Below, in pieces: positions 44,703-52,553 of a DNA stretch of 64,000 nucleotides (positions are counted from its first letter, which is position 1; every line of letters starts with the position of its first letter). The notes under the pieces were generated by a model. The model did no database searches, was not told the DNA's origin, and saw nothing but the letters and a program-made list of their open reading frames with translations. The stretch is from Paenibacillus sp. OV219 (GTDB lineage: Bacteria; Bacillota; Bacilli; Paenibacillales; Paenibacillaceae), in the NCBI RefSeq assembly GCF_900110075.1, contig NZ_FOCJ01000007.1, positions 124,001-188,000 of the forward strand. The letters are read 5' to 3'. The position numbers and the translations under genes are program-made.

Positions 44703-47099
44703 TTACGGCTCGCTCACAAGCTGCTTGCCGCTGTAGTTCTCAATTGTGACCGCATAGCCCTGTGGTACGATTAACCGATAGTGCAGCTCATCGCCTTCGA
44801 TGCGCCAATCCAGCTCAATCGGGCCATCCGGCGTCGGCTGTTTGCCGCTGCACCAAGCGAGTCCGGTGTCCATGAAGGCAATCGCGAGCGATTGCTGCTT
44901 CCGGTCCACAGATGCAATGCCGAGCCCGTCCCGGTAGAGGCTGCGCACGACATGCGAAGCAAAGCCGTGATTGCAACTCGCTGTCGTCCGGTTATGCTCC
45001 CACAGCGTGCCTGTCCGCTCTGCCATGACGCTGAAGAATGCCCCAATCTCCGCGAGCAGCTGCTTTGCAAGGCCAAGCTGCGACAGCAGCTCCATGCGCA
45101 AATAATAGCCGATGAACGCGTTCGCCGGATGAATCCCGCTAATGTCGGCAAGTGGAGGTTCATTCGCGCTGCGAATCGGGCTGAAATCATTCACGAGACT
45201 CATGTACCAGTCGTTCTGCTCCTGCGGATCGGCAATACCGAAGAAGGCAGCGTAATACTGGCACACCTCGGTGCGGTTGTCCGTCACCTCAAGCACTCCA
45301 TCCGCGTCCTCCATCGCCTGATCCACGTAGAACGAGCCGTCGTAAGACAGCTCTCTTATCATCTGTTTCACCATCGACGCATCATCGTAATAAGACTCGG
45401 TGCCATATAGCCGTGCAGCAGCTTCAAGAGCGCCGGCATACAGCATATTACTCGGGAAATTAATCCCCTTCACGAAATCATTCGCTTTCGACCACTCAAT
45501 AAACACCCAGCCTTCAAGGTTCTCGAGCAGCCCGAACTCATTGCGGAAGCCTTCAAAATAGTGCAGGAGCGCTTCGACCCTTGGCTGCAGCGAAGCGATC
45601 AGCTGCTGATCGCCGCCGCGGGACTGAAACTCCTCCAGTTGAATAATGAACCAGAGCGCCCAGTTCGGAATAAACGTGCCGTCATAGTGATCCGCAGGAT
45701 AGCACATCGGCAGCATCCCTTCCGGCAGATGCTCGAACCGCTCAGGAAGCAGGAAGTTTTCAAAGAAGTTATGCTCAAGCACCGTATCACCGGTCAGATC
45801 GGCCTCGACACGGGCGGCGAAGAAGCTGTCACACAGCCAGCCTGCACGTTCGCGGGAAGGGCAGTCCGTGAAGTTGTCGACTGCGTTCTGCCCAAACGAT
45901 TCACGCGCCGCTTCGAAGATCGCGCCGAGAGATTCGTCAGAGCAGCTGAATCCGGCTTGATCGGCATCGGGATTGGCGTATTCCCGGAGCGTGCAAATCG
46001 TCATCGTGCAGCTGCCCTCAAGCGCAATTAGCTTCAAATACTTCAACGTGTACGGCTCGATTGTTTCGAAATCGTAAGCGCCTGGCTCACATGTTAAATA
46101 AATGACATTCGAGCATTCCAGGCGCAGATGATCAACATCTCCGTCTGTGAGAATTTCGTCGAAGGTCAGCACAATTCGTGAAGGCACCTCGCACCGGAAA
46201 GCGAATCCGATAAATCCAGTACGGTTGCAATCGAACTCGACTAACGCAGCGTCATGCTGTTCCAGGTGCAGCTCCCAAGGCAGCTTCGGCTCGCAATGGT
46301 CCTGCCAGTTTGTCCGCAGCAGGCCAAGCTCATCGGTCGGCAGCAGCTCGAGCTCATCGACCGGGAAGCCTTTCAGCATCGGTCCGATATCGCTGATCGC
46401 CCGGTCCCGCCAAGGCTCCACGGCCTCATCGCGCTGTTCAATCGAGCCTCGCGCCACGACGGACACAGGCGATACCACACCAAACTCAGGCTTGCTCACG
46501 CCGCGTGGGAGCAGCTGCTTCGCTTCCGCAACAGCTACTTCCACCGCTTCCGCAGGCTTCGCCTCTTCATCGTAACGCCAGTGGTGCATACCTGGTGTCA
46601 GCCGATAGGCTTCCATGAATGGACGCTGGAAGCTGTACCGCTGCACCTTCTGCACACGTTCCGGCAGCACGAACGCCTCGAATCCGTGGACGCCATCGTT
46701 CGCATTCCGAACCCCGCCGCAGCCAGTCGCAGCAATAACAATGCCATCCGACTCAACCTCCGCCTGCACGAAAGAAGGCTGATCCAGCGTATAAAAGCTG
46801 TTCACGTTGTAGCCGGCGACCTCAATGGTGACGATGCTCAGCTGTCCGGCCGCATATCCGTCCTTATTAAAGTTCCATTCATCGACGCGATAATAGCCAT
46901 GCGGACCAGCGGCAGGTCCATGACCAACGAAGACGCCATTCACGTACAAGCGGTAACGCGCAGAGGCGGTAATTCGTATGAGGCAGCTGTCTGGCAGTTT
47001 GCCATCCACGTTCATAAGCTGAGCGCGGAAACCTCCGGTTATATTCATAGCCGTCTCAAGGCCAGCTGGCCAGATCGGCTGTGCTTTTACAAACTTCAA
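44703..47099 (-). CDS. GH78-like alpha-L-rhamnosidase (six-hairpin)
   Basis: A 798-residue cytoplasmic enzyme. An N-terminal jelly-roll module (YRLYVNGVFVGHGPA) and beta domains precede the (alpha/alpha)6 barrel that starts TDCPSRERAGWLCDSFFAAR, the signature of GH78 and related families. Barrel segments include FIEWSKANDF, and GTLWEHNRTTAS at the end. TTG at 47099 is used because GGAGGG lies eight bases before it and the overlapping ATG meets a stop. It lies 20 bases behind its LacI regulator. Substrate presumed a rhamnoside; related unclassified hydrolases are possible. Confidence 0.8.
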   Translation of the reverse strand: MKFVKAQPIWPAGLETAMNITGGFRAQLMNVDGKLPDSCLIRITASARYRLYVNGVFVGHGPAAGPHGYYRVDEWNFNKDGYAAGQLSIVTIEVAGYNVNSFYTLDQPSFVQAEVESDGIVIAATGCGGVRNANDGVHGFEAFVLPERVQKVQRYSFQRPFMEAYRLTPGMHHWRYDEEAKPAEAVEVAVAEAKQLLPRGVSKPEFGVVSPVSVVARGSIEQRDEAVEPWRDRAISDIGPMLKGFPVDELELLPTDELGLLRTNWQDHCEPKLPWELHLEQHDAALVEFDCNRTGFIGFAFRCEVPSRIVLTFDEILTDGDVDHLRLECSNVIYLTCEPGAYDFETIEPYTLKYLKLIALEGSCTMTICTLREYANPDADQAGFSCSDESLGAIFEAARESFGQNAVDNFTDCPSRERAGWLCDSFFAARVEADLTGDTVLEHNFFENFLLPERFEHLPEGMLPMCYPADHYDGTFIPNWALWFIIQLEEFQSRGGDQQLIASLQPRVEALLHYFEGFRNEFGLLENLEGWVFIEWSKANDFVKGINFPSNMLYAGALEAAARLYGTESYYDDASMVKQMIRELSYDGSFYVDQAMEDADGVLEVTDNRTEVCQYYAAFFGIADPQEQNDWYMSLVNDFSPIRSANEPPLADISGIHPANAFIGYYLRMELLSQLGLAKQLLAEIGAFFSVMAERTGTLWEHNRTTASCNHGFASHVVRSLYRDGLGIASVDRKQQSLAIAFMDTGLAWCSGKQPTPDGPIELDWRIEGDELHYRLIVPQGYAVTIENYSGKQLVSEP

Positions 47100-47119
47100 C
47101 TCATGATCCCTCCATCTAA

Positions 47120-48175
47120 CTATATACTCGGCCTGGCGACGCCGCAGCTCGCGCGGATAATAAGCTCCGACGGGATGACGATATTTTGGGCGCCGCGGTC
47201 CTTCTTGCGGGTGAGCAGCTTGTGAAGCAGCCTCGCGCCTTCCTTGCCAATCTCGTAAAGGTCCGTCGTTACGGACGTAATGCCATACTTCTCCGCAAGC
47301 TCGGAATTCTCGAAGCTAATGAGCGCGACATCGCGCGGAATGGACAAGCCCTGCTCACGGGCATATTCAATGACGCCGACCGCTTGAATATCGCGTCCGG
47401 ATATGATCGCCGTCGGCGGCTCCTTCATCGTCATGAACGCAGTGGCAGCGCTATAGCCGCTTCGTTCTTTCTCATCACCTATGAATACATAGTCTTCACG
47501 GTAGCGGATGCCCGCCTCTTCAAGCGCATCGCGATACCCTTCCAGTCGGTCCTCGCAGACGAGAAACTCGAGTGGTCCCGGACTTATGAAGGCAATACGA
47601 GTATGCCCAAGCTGAAGCATATGCTGCGCGTTGCGGTAAGCGATATCATAATTGTCGACGTCAACCGAGTTAACCTGATTCTTCAGCCCGTTACTGCCAA
47701 TGATGACGACGGGAAAATGATGCTCAGACAGCTCTTCAATGATCGATGAATCATGATTCGGCAAACAGATCAGCACGCCATCCATGGCACGCTCGCGCAT
47801 CAGCTTAATCAGCTTAGGTGTTTTTGCTTTATGACCGATATTGTCCCAGGAGATAAGCAGATTGTAGTCTTTCTGGTCGAGCACCTCGCCGATGCCTTGC
47901 AGAAGATGCGAGAAGACGCTGTTGCCAGCGAAGGAGAAGAAATTGGAGGCGGGATGAGGCGTGAATAAGCAAATATTGTTCGTTTTGCGAGTGACAAGCC
48001 CTCGGGCGGCCGAGTTCGGCTGATAGTTCAGCCGTTTAATGACTTCGAATATGCGTTCCTTCGTTTCTTGCGCGACGGGAGCAGTCCCGTTGAAGGCGAA
48101 TGAAACGGTCGAGATCGATACGCCGGCTTCCCGCGCAATATCTTTAATCGTGACGCTGCGGCCATCTTTTTTCAT
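47120..48175 (-). CDS. LacI-family repressor of the rhamnosidase operon
   Basis: A 351-residue regulator. The N-terminal HTH is VTIKDIAREAGVSISTVSFAFNG (residues ~8-30), with the hinge LNYQPNSAARGL, followed by a sugar-binding domain. ATG at 48175 follows AGAGGGTG; an upstream in-frame GTG at 48184 is less likely. It is the first gene of the operon with the rhamnosidase-like gene and has an AAAACGTTTT palindrome at its own promoter, so it is probably autoregulated. Confidence 0.9.
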   Translation of the reverse strand: MKKDGRSVTIKDIAREAGVSISTVSFAFNGTAPVAQETKERIFEVIKRLNYQPNSAARGLVTRKTNNICLFTPHPASNFFSFAGNSVFSHLLQGIGEVLDQKDYNLLISWDNIGHKAKTPKLIKLMRERAMDGVLICLPNHDSSIIEELSEHHFPVVIIGSNGLKNQVNSVDVDNYDIAYRNAQHMLQLGHTRIAFISPGPLEFLVCEDRLEGYRDALEEAGIRYREDYVFIGDEKERSGYSAATAFMTMKEPPTAIISGRDIQAVGVIEYAREQGLSIPRDVALISFENSELAEKYGITSVTTDLYEIGKEGARLLHKLLTRKKDRGAQNIVIPSELIIRASCGVARPSI

Positions 48176-48190
48176 CGCACGCACCCTCTA

Positions 48191-48237
48191 AAAACGTTTT
48201 ATATCGTAAACGTAGCATGACTTCCATTTTCCGTCAA
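48191..48237 (-). promoter_or_regulatory. promoter and LacI-type operator of the repressor-rhamnosidase operon
   Basis: On the minus strand TTGACG (48237-48232), 17 bases, TACGTT (48214-48209). The perfect palindrome AAAACGTTTT lies at 48191-48200, just after the transcript start. Confidence 0.55.
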
Positions 48238-48278
48238 TTGGCTTGGCACTTCTACGCAAAATATAATAAAAACGTTTT
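48238..48278 (+). promoter_or_regulatory. divergent promoter with identical operator for the 48333 gene
   Basis: TTGGCT (48238-48243), 18 bases, TATAAT (48262-48267), then AAAACGTTTT at 48269-48278 over the transcript start. The two palindromes are 78 bp apart, centre to centre. Confidence 0.55.
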
Positions 48279-48332
48279 GTATGGAGAACAGCCTTCACTC
48301 TTATCAGTTCGCCGCGGTCAGGGTATACTCGA

Positions 48333-48905
48333 ATGGAATCCATACTGCTCAAGGGGGTTTCCGCCATTAAGGAGAAGAAGATCACACATACCATTCCATT
48401 CGGCTTCGAGCCTTCAAAGACGACGACGGGCAAAGGAACACTGATCTATTATGATACGTTCGAGCATACATCAGATGCGGAGCTGGACTTTGCAGCGCAG
48501 CTTGCCGGTGAGCGGGCGTTCATAAGGCTAGTGCTGTATCCACTGCATGAGGAAACGGTGAGAAGGATGACCAAGGAGCCGGTCCGCGCCTACCATAAGC
48601 GGCTAGATCAGCTGCACGAGTGGAGGCGCGAGCATAGCAGCGGGGGAGCTGGCATCATCATCGAAGGCTTCGAGGGCAAGCGGAAGAAGTATACACCGAT
48701 GGACACCGCGCTGCGCCATCTGACACAGACGTATCCTTCGCCTTATTTTGTATATATGAGTCCTGAAACTGCTAATCTATTCGCTTCGTTCGAATCCTTC
48801 GAAGAGTGGATCGTGAAGCTGCGGCTGCTGCTGCCGATGGAGCCGAGCGTGCTGCATCCGAGACTTGCGGAGTACCGCGGACGCTGGGATGTTGCTTCTA
48901 CATAA
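48333..48905 (+). CDS. hypothetical protein under LacI-type control
   Basis: A 190-residue soluble protein beginning MESILLKGVSAIKEKK. It has no signal peptide or membrane helix and a basic middle (YHKRLDQLHEWRREH). I do not recognise the family. ATG at 48333 has only a weak AGGG upstream. A perfect -10 and a copy of the AAAACGTTTT operator precede it, so it is probably controlled by the divergent LacI protein together with the rhamnosidase-like gene. Confidence 0.7.
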   Translation: MESILLKGVSAIKEKKITHTIPFGFEPSKTTTGKGTLIYYDTFEHTSDAELDFAAQLAGERAFIRLVLYPLHEETVRRMTKEPVRAYHKRLDQLHEWRREHSSGGAGIIIEGFEGKRKKYTPMDTALRHLTQTYPSPYFVYMSPETANLFASFESFEEWIVKLRLLLPMEPSVLHPRLAEYRGRWDVAST

Positions 48906-48917
48906 CGAACAATAAAA

Positions 48918-48957
48918 AAAACCGACTCGCCCACATACGGGTAAAGTCGGTTTTGTT
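48918..48957 (+). terminator. terminator of the 48333 gene
   Basis: AAACCGACT pairs with AGTCGGTTT around a loop that can pair CCC/GGG, followed by TTGTT. It is A-rich on the other side and can also stop the minus-strand small gene at 48956. Confidence 0.82.
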
Positions 48958-49201
48958 ATGCTGCAGTCCGGTGAGGCTGAGCAGTGGGGTGATTGTTGCC
49001 GTCCGCAATCGCACGAAGCTCTTTCAGCAGCTCGTTCAGCTCTTGGCGAAGCTCGTTCAGCTCGGCGCTGCATCTTGCTTGCAGCTTGTCTAGCTCACTT
49101 GTCGAGAGTCTATCCTGCTTAATTTGGAAAATCAACTTGTTCGTCATCGTTTCGCTGTCGCACAGACGATTGGCGTATACAATGGCAGGTGCATGGTTCA
49201 T
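48956..49201 (-). CDS. 81-residue coiled-coil hypothetical protein
   Basis: ATG at 49201 begins MNHAPAIVYANRLCDSETMT. The middle (about 30-65) is a leucine-rich heptad segment (LDKLQARCSAELNELRQELN) that should form a coiled coil. GGGAG lies 15 bases before the ATG, rather far. Family unknown. It ends at the bidirectional terminator. Confidence 0.5.
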   Translation of the reverse strand: MNHAPAIVYANRLCDSETMTNKLIFQIKQDRLSTSELDKLQARCSAELNELRQELNELLKELRAIADGNNHPTAQPHRTAA

Positions 49202-49298
49202 GATTCGTATTTCACACTCCCTTCTCTTAGCTGAACTTAGTGTAGCAGCCAAGTATTAACGGGACATTTGGAAAGTGTGAAACGATTATTAAATTTCG

Positions 49299-50426
49299 TT
49301 ATTTCATTTCGCGAAGGAACGCTGCATCGCCGATTAGCAAGAAAGTGATGACAGGCGAAGGACCGTCGCTCAGAATGACGCTGATTCCGTAATCGTAAGG
49401 CGCACGATCAGGGTCAGGCATTATAGGGAATTCAGTTAGAAGCTGCAGCTCAGATCCTTTTCTCTTAAAATAGTACGTCCAGCTCGAAGGATCGGCTGCT
49501 GTCGGTTTGCCGTATAACCGCTCCAATATGGCTGCGGAGCTCTGCATCGTAATGCCGCGCGGTGTTCGGAATAGATGAGCGGGGTCTTCCCGCGGCTTGA
49601 TCCCGACTGCCTTCGTGCCGCGATAATAGACAGACATACTGTCGTATTCATGGATAGGCAGCGACATCGTATAACTCTCGTGGCTTCCGAGCAGCTTGTC
49701 CACGTCTGCCATCTCCATGCCGAGTCGGACAGTACGGCCAAGCTCGTCGATTACGGCAAGATCGTCCAGTACGAATGGCGCATGCGAATGCGGGAGCCCG
49801 TCCGTGCTGTTTGCGAGCTGTATTGCTCTAATTACATCACGTTTGTAAGATACCCCGAACATAACTTCCGAGCTGATCTCTCCGAATGCGTTCAATGAAA
49901 CAATGACCTCATAAACATCGGAGCGCCCCACAGCTGCTGCCAATTCCTTCGCTGTTCGCAGCTGCTTGAACAAATACGAATTCGCTTGATACCTATAGAT
50001 GCGGTCGCTTCCTGCCACTAGAGTCGGTTCTCCGAGAAGCGCTGCGGCTTGCTCCCAGCTTTGGCCTGGCTTTACTCGCTTGCGGAGGGCGCCTTCCATA
50101 CCGGGGTCAATCATCGCGGCTCTCGTGCCTACATAGCCGATCGTAATGTCTTCTCCGTAACGATAATAATCGCCGCTTAGCGTCTTGATTACTTGTGGCT
50201 TGCCGAGCAGAAGGTCGATCTCGCCCTTGGTCATGCCGAGCTGCAAAGCGACGTTGCGGCCGTTAATGGGAATATAGGCAGTGAGTGGCGAGTAGTTGAG
50301 AATGCCATCTGACGCCGGTTTGAATAACGGAGCGCCGTATGCTTCATGTGCTGCTGTGCCGCCAATAGTCCCTAGTAGCGTGAGTGCCAGAATGAAGATG
50401 CCGGCAAGGTGCAGCTTTTTGTTCAT
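49299..50426 (-). CDS. secreted hypothetical protein with repeated LLG-P modules
   Basis: A 375-residue protein with a signal peptide (KLHLAGIFILALTLLGTIGG..AHEAYGA). At least two similar modules follow, for example GMTKGEIDLLLGKPQVIKTLSGDYYRYG near residue 60 and GMEMADVDKLLGSHESYTM later. These resemble the SmpA/OmlA-like fold. ATG at 50426 is used because AAAGGAGAGG precedes it and a signal peptide follows at once; upstream in-frame codons run through intergenic sequence. Function unknown. Divergent from another secreted protein. Confidence 0.72.
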   Translation of the reverse strand: MNKKLHLAGIFILALTLLGTIGGTAAHEAYGAPLFKPASDGILNYSPLTAYIPINGRNVALQLGMTKGEIDLLLGKPQVIKTLSGDYYRYGEDITIGYVGTRAAMIDPGMEGALRKRVKPGQSWEQAAALLGEPTLVAGSDRIYRYQANSYLFKQLRTAKELAAAVGRSDVYEVIVSLNAFGEISSEVMFGVSYKRDVIRAIQLANSTDGLPHSHAPFVLDDLAVIDELGRTVRLGMEMADVDKLLGSHESYTMSLPIHEYDSMSVYYRGTKAVGIKPREDPAHLFRTPRGITMQSSAAILERLYGKPTAADPSSWTYYFKRKGSELQLLTEFPIMPDPDRAPYDYGISVILSDGPSPVITFLLIGDAAFLREMK

Positions 50427-50598
50427 TTGTTGCCTCTCCTTTTGGTTATAAATAACAGATACAGGAGATTTTATAACAGAACTGCGGTACTTGCCTAGTG
50501 CAGATAGGCCCTGCAACTTAAGCTGCGGCTCCTTCGTCGAAAGAGATGAGAGAGAACATGATAAAGGGAAGGGAACTACAAGAAAGAGGTGAATTGAT

Positions 50599-51765
50599 GT
50601 GAAGAAAGTAATGAACATGCTGACGGCTGCTGCGCTTCTGACTGGCACACTGCTTAGCGGATTGGCCGCGCCTGCGGGCGCTTTGGCTGCAAATGCGGCC
50701 GCTGCTCCTGCAGGATGCCAGGCAGATGATCACGGGCTGAAGCTTGCGGCGATGAAGGATACGGGCAGCGCCCATGTACAAGCGATTCAGTTTCTTGGTG
50801 CGAACATCGGTCGTGCGGCTGGCAACGGGTTTATGATAGGTACCTCGGACGGAGGCTGTCATTGGCAGTCGATCTATAATACAGGCAAGCTGAGCTTTAA
50901 CCAGATGCAGTTTCTGACCAATTCGGTCGGTTATGTGCTCGCGAAGACGAGCGCGGAGAAACAGAACACGCTGCTCAAGACGACAAACGGTGGCACGAGC
51001 TACGCGTGGGTTCCGACAGGTCAGTATGGATTCGACCGCATTCAATTTCTGAATGAGAACGTCGGCTATGGGTTCACACGCCAGTTTACATTCAAGACGA
51101 CGAACGGCGGGAAGAATTGGACGAAGGTGACGACGCCGCCGAACACGCGGTATGTTCAGTTCATCTCGCAGGATAAAGCATGGGCGATTATTGTAAAAGC
51201 AGCCGGCGGCTACGAAGTGATGAAGACTGTGGATGGCGGCAAATCGTGGGTGAATTCGCTCGCGGTCCAATCGTCGGTGAATTACGGCGGCGCGATCTAT
51301 GGCACGGATAGCTCGGATGTGTGGGTCGTGCTGTATGGCAGTTCCGGCATGTCGCAGACGTCGTACTCTGTGTTCCATACGTCTGATGCTGGCGCGCATT
51401 GGAAGCAGGTCATTTCCAATACGACGGCAGGGGGCGGACCTGCACCGGGTCCGGAAGTAGCCGCAGGTAAGCTGCCTGGACCAGCCGGCAGACCGACGGA
51501 TATGGCGGTCATTGGTCATTCGGCAGCCTATATGGCTGCGGGAACCGGTGCGCTTGATCAGGTTCAGTTCGGCCGTTCCGTTGATGATGGCAAGACGTGG
51601 AAGAACCTGCCGAGCGGCGTACCAGGGTATGAAGCGAAGCTGTCTTTCGTATCGCCTTCGAGCGGTTATATGGCCGTGACGAGCGATTCGCACTCCGGCG
51701 TTTATAAAACGATCAACAACGGCACGAAGTGGACGAAGCTGTTCGGGCTGCCTGATTCAAATTAA
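50599..51765 (+). CDS. secreted YCF48/BNR-repeat (beta-propeller) protein
   Basis: A 388-residue protein with signal peptide (ending near GALAANA). Repeated blades have the pattern F(L)..VGY....K..NGG..W, for example NEFGYVLAK-like and FKTTNGGKNWTKV, VDDGKTWKNL and TINNGTKWTKL. This is the BNR/Asp-box type seen in YCF48-like beta-propellers. GTG at 50599 follows AGAGGTG. Probably binds a protein or glycan at the cell surface. A Pro/Gly/Ala-rich loop (GGGPAPGPEVAAGKLPGPAG) interrupts the propeller. Confidence 0.78.
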   Translation: MKKVMNMLTAAALLTGTLLSGLAAPAGALAANAAAAPAGCQADDHGLKLAAMKDTGSAHVQAIQFLGANIGRAAGNGFMIGTSDGGCHWQSIYNTGKLSFNQMQFLTNSVGYVLAKTSAEKQNTLLKTTNGGTSYAWVPTGQYGFDRIQFLNENVGYGFTRQFTFKTTNGGKNWTKVTTPPNTRYVQFISQDKAWAIIVKAAGGYEVMKTVDGGKSWVNSLAVQSSVNYGGAIYGTDSSDVWVVLYGSSGMSQTSYSVFHTSDAGAHWKQVISNTTAGGGPAPGPEVAAGKLPGPAGRPTDMAVIGHSAAYMAAGTGALDQVQFGRSVDDGKTWKNLPSGVPGYEAKLSFVSPSSGYMAVTSDSHSGVYKTINNGTKWTKLFGLPDSN

Positions 51766-51769
51766 CGCG

Positions 51770-51797
51770 TTCACAGTAATGGGTTCGATGTTATAAT
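51770..51797 (+). promoter_or_regulatory. sigma-A promoter of the VOC gene
   Basis: TTCACA (51770-51775), 16 bases, perfect TATAAT (51792-51797) with TGT extension. It starts just behind the stop codon of the preceding gene. Confidence 0.6.
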
Positions 51798-51826
51798 GGT
51801 GGAAAAAAAAGGCGGTGGCAAGTGAT

Positions 51827-52210
51827 ATGCTGCAGCATGAAGGCATCCATCATGTAAGCATCATTGTAACGGATATCGAGCGGGCAAAAGCGTTCTATCG
51901 CGAGGTGATCGGGCTTGAGGAAATCGAACGCCCGGGGTTCGATTTCTCAGGCGCGTGGTATGCGATTGGCGCAGGCGGGCAGCAGCTGCACCTCATCATG
52001 CACGAAGGCGAGACGAAGCGCACCGGCGGCATCGATACGCGCGATGGGCATTTCGCCATACGCGTGGCTGACTTTGATGCCGCGATCGATTGGCTGAACA
52101 AATGCAATATCCCGCATAAGTCGAACCGGAACAGCATCACGGGCTTCGCGCAAATTTTCATCATGGACCCGGACCATAATGTGATAGAGCTGAATGCGGC
52201 GAGAGATTGA
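51827..52210 (+). CDS. VOC-superfamily (glyoxalase/dioxygenase-like) protein
   Basis: A 127-residue single-module VOC protein: GIHHVSIIVTDIERAKAFYREVIGL at the start and FIMDPDHNVIELNA at the end, with metal-ligand His and Glu positions in both. ATG at 51827 is preferred over a GTG at 51815, which would lie only 11 bases from the predicted transcript start. The substrate cannot be inferred. Confidence 0.82.
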   Translation: MLQHEGIHHVSIIVTDIERAKAFYREVIGLEEIERPGFDFSGAWYAIGAGGQQLHLIMHEGETKRTGGIDTRDGHFAIRVADFDAAIDWLNKCNIPHKSNRNSITGFAQIFIMDPDHNVIELNAARD

Positions 52211-52304
52211 GCATGAGGTTGACAGCCGTCACGAACCGTCGCACCTCGCGCGCGCGAGGGTTCGCGATTTCGAGATCGTTGCTCAAATCCCGCCCAGTTC
52301 GCGC

Positions 52305-52490
52305 TAACGAATCGTGGTAATTCTATTTACGCTTTTTAGGCCAACTAATAGCTGTAACGAATCGTGGTAACGCTATTTGCCACAAAATCGCTTTTATGAA
52401 GGCCAAATGGTCCGAATAGCGCGTTTACGATTCCTAAGAATTTCTGCGACGCGATTATCGCGGGAATAGGGCTTGTACGGTTCGTTAGAT
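52305..52490. repeat. degenerate TAACGAATCGTGGTAA repeat element
   Basis: TAACGAATCGTGGTAA followed by a CTATTT core occurs at 52305 and, 50 bases on, at 52355. An inverted, diverged copy lies at 52414-52433 (GAATAGCGCGTTTACGATTC), and a further inverted GTTCGTTAG lies near 52480. There is no coding capacity. It fills the gap between the VOC gene and the SNF2 terminator. Confidence 0.65.
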
Positions 52491-52513
52491 CTCGATCCGC
52501 ATCGAAAGCTTGT

Positions 52514-52545
52514 AAAAAACCGTATCCCACAGGGATACGGTTTTT
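52514..52545. terminator. bidirectional terminator of the second SNF2 gene
   Basis: AAAAACCGTATCCC pairs perfectly with GGGATACGGTTTTT around ACA. Confidence 0.88.
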
Positions 52546-52553
52546 CGCGCTAA

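Noticed and set aside
50518..51693. A 391-residue minus-strand open frame
   Set aside because: It is an Arg-rich shadow of the BNR-repeat protein, which has signal peptide and blade motifs on the plus strand.
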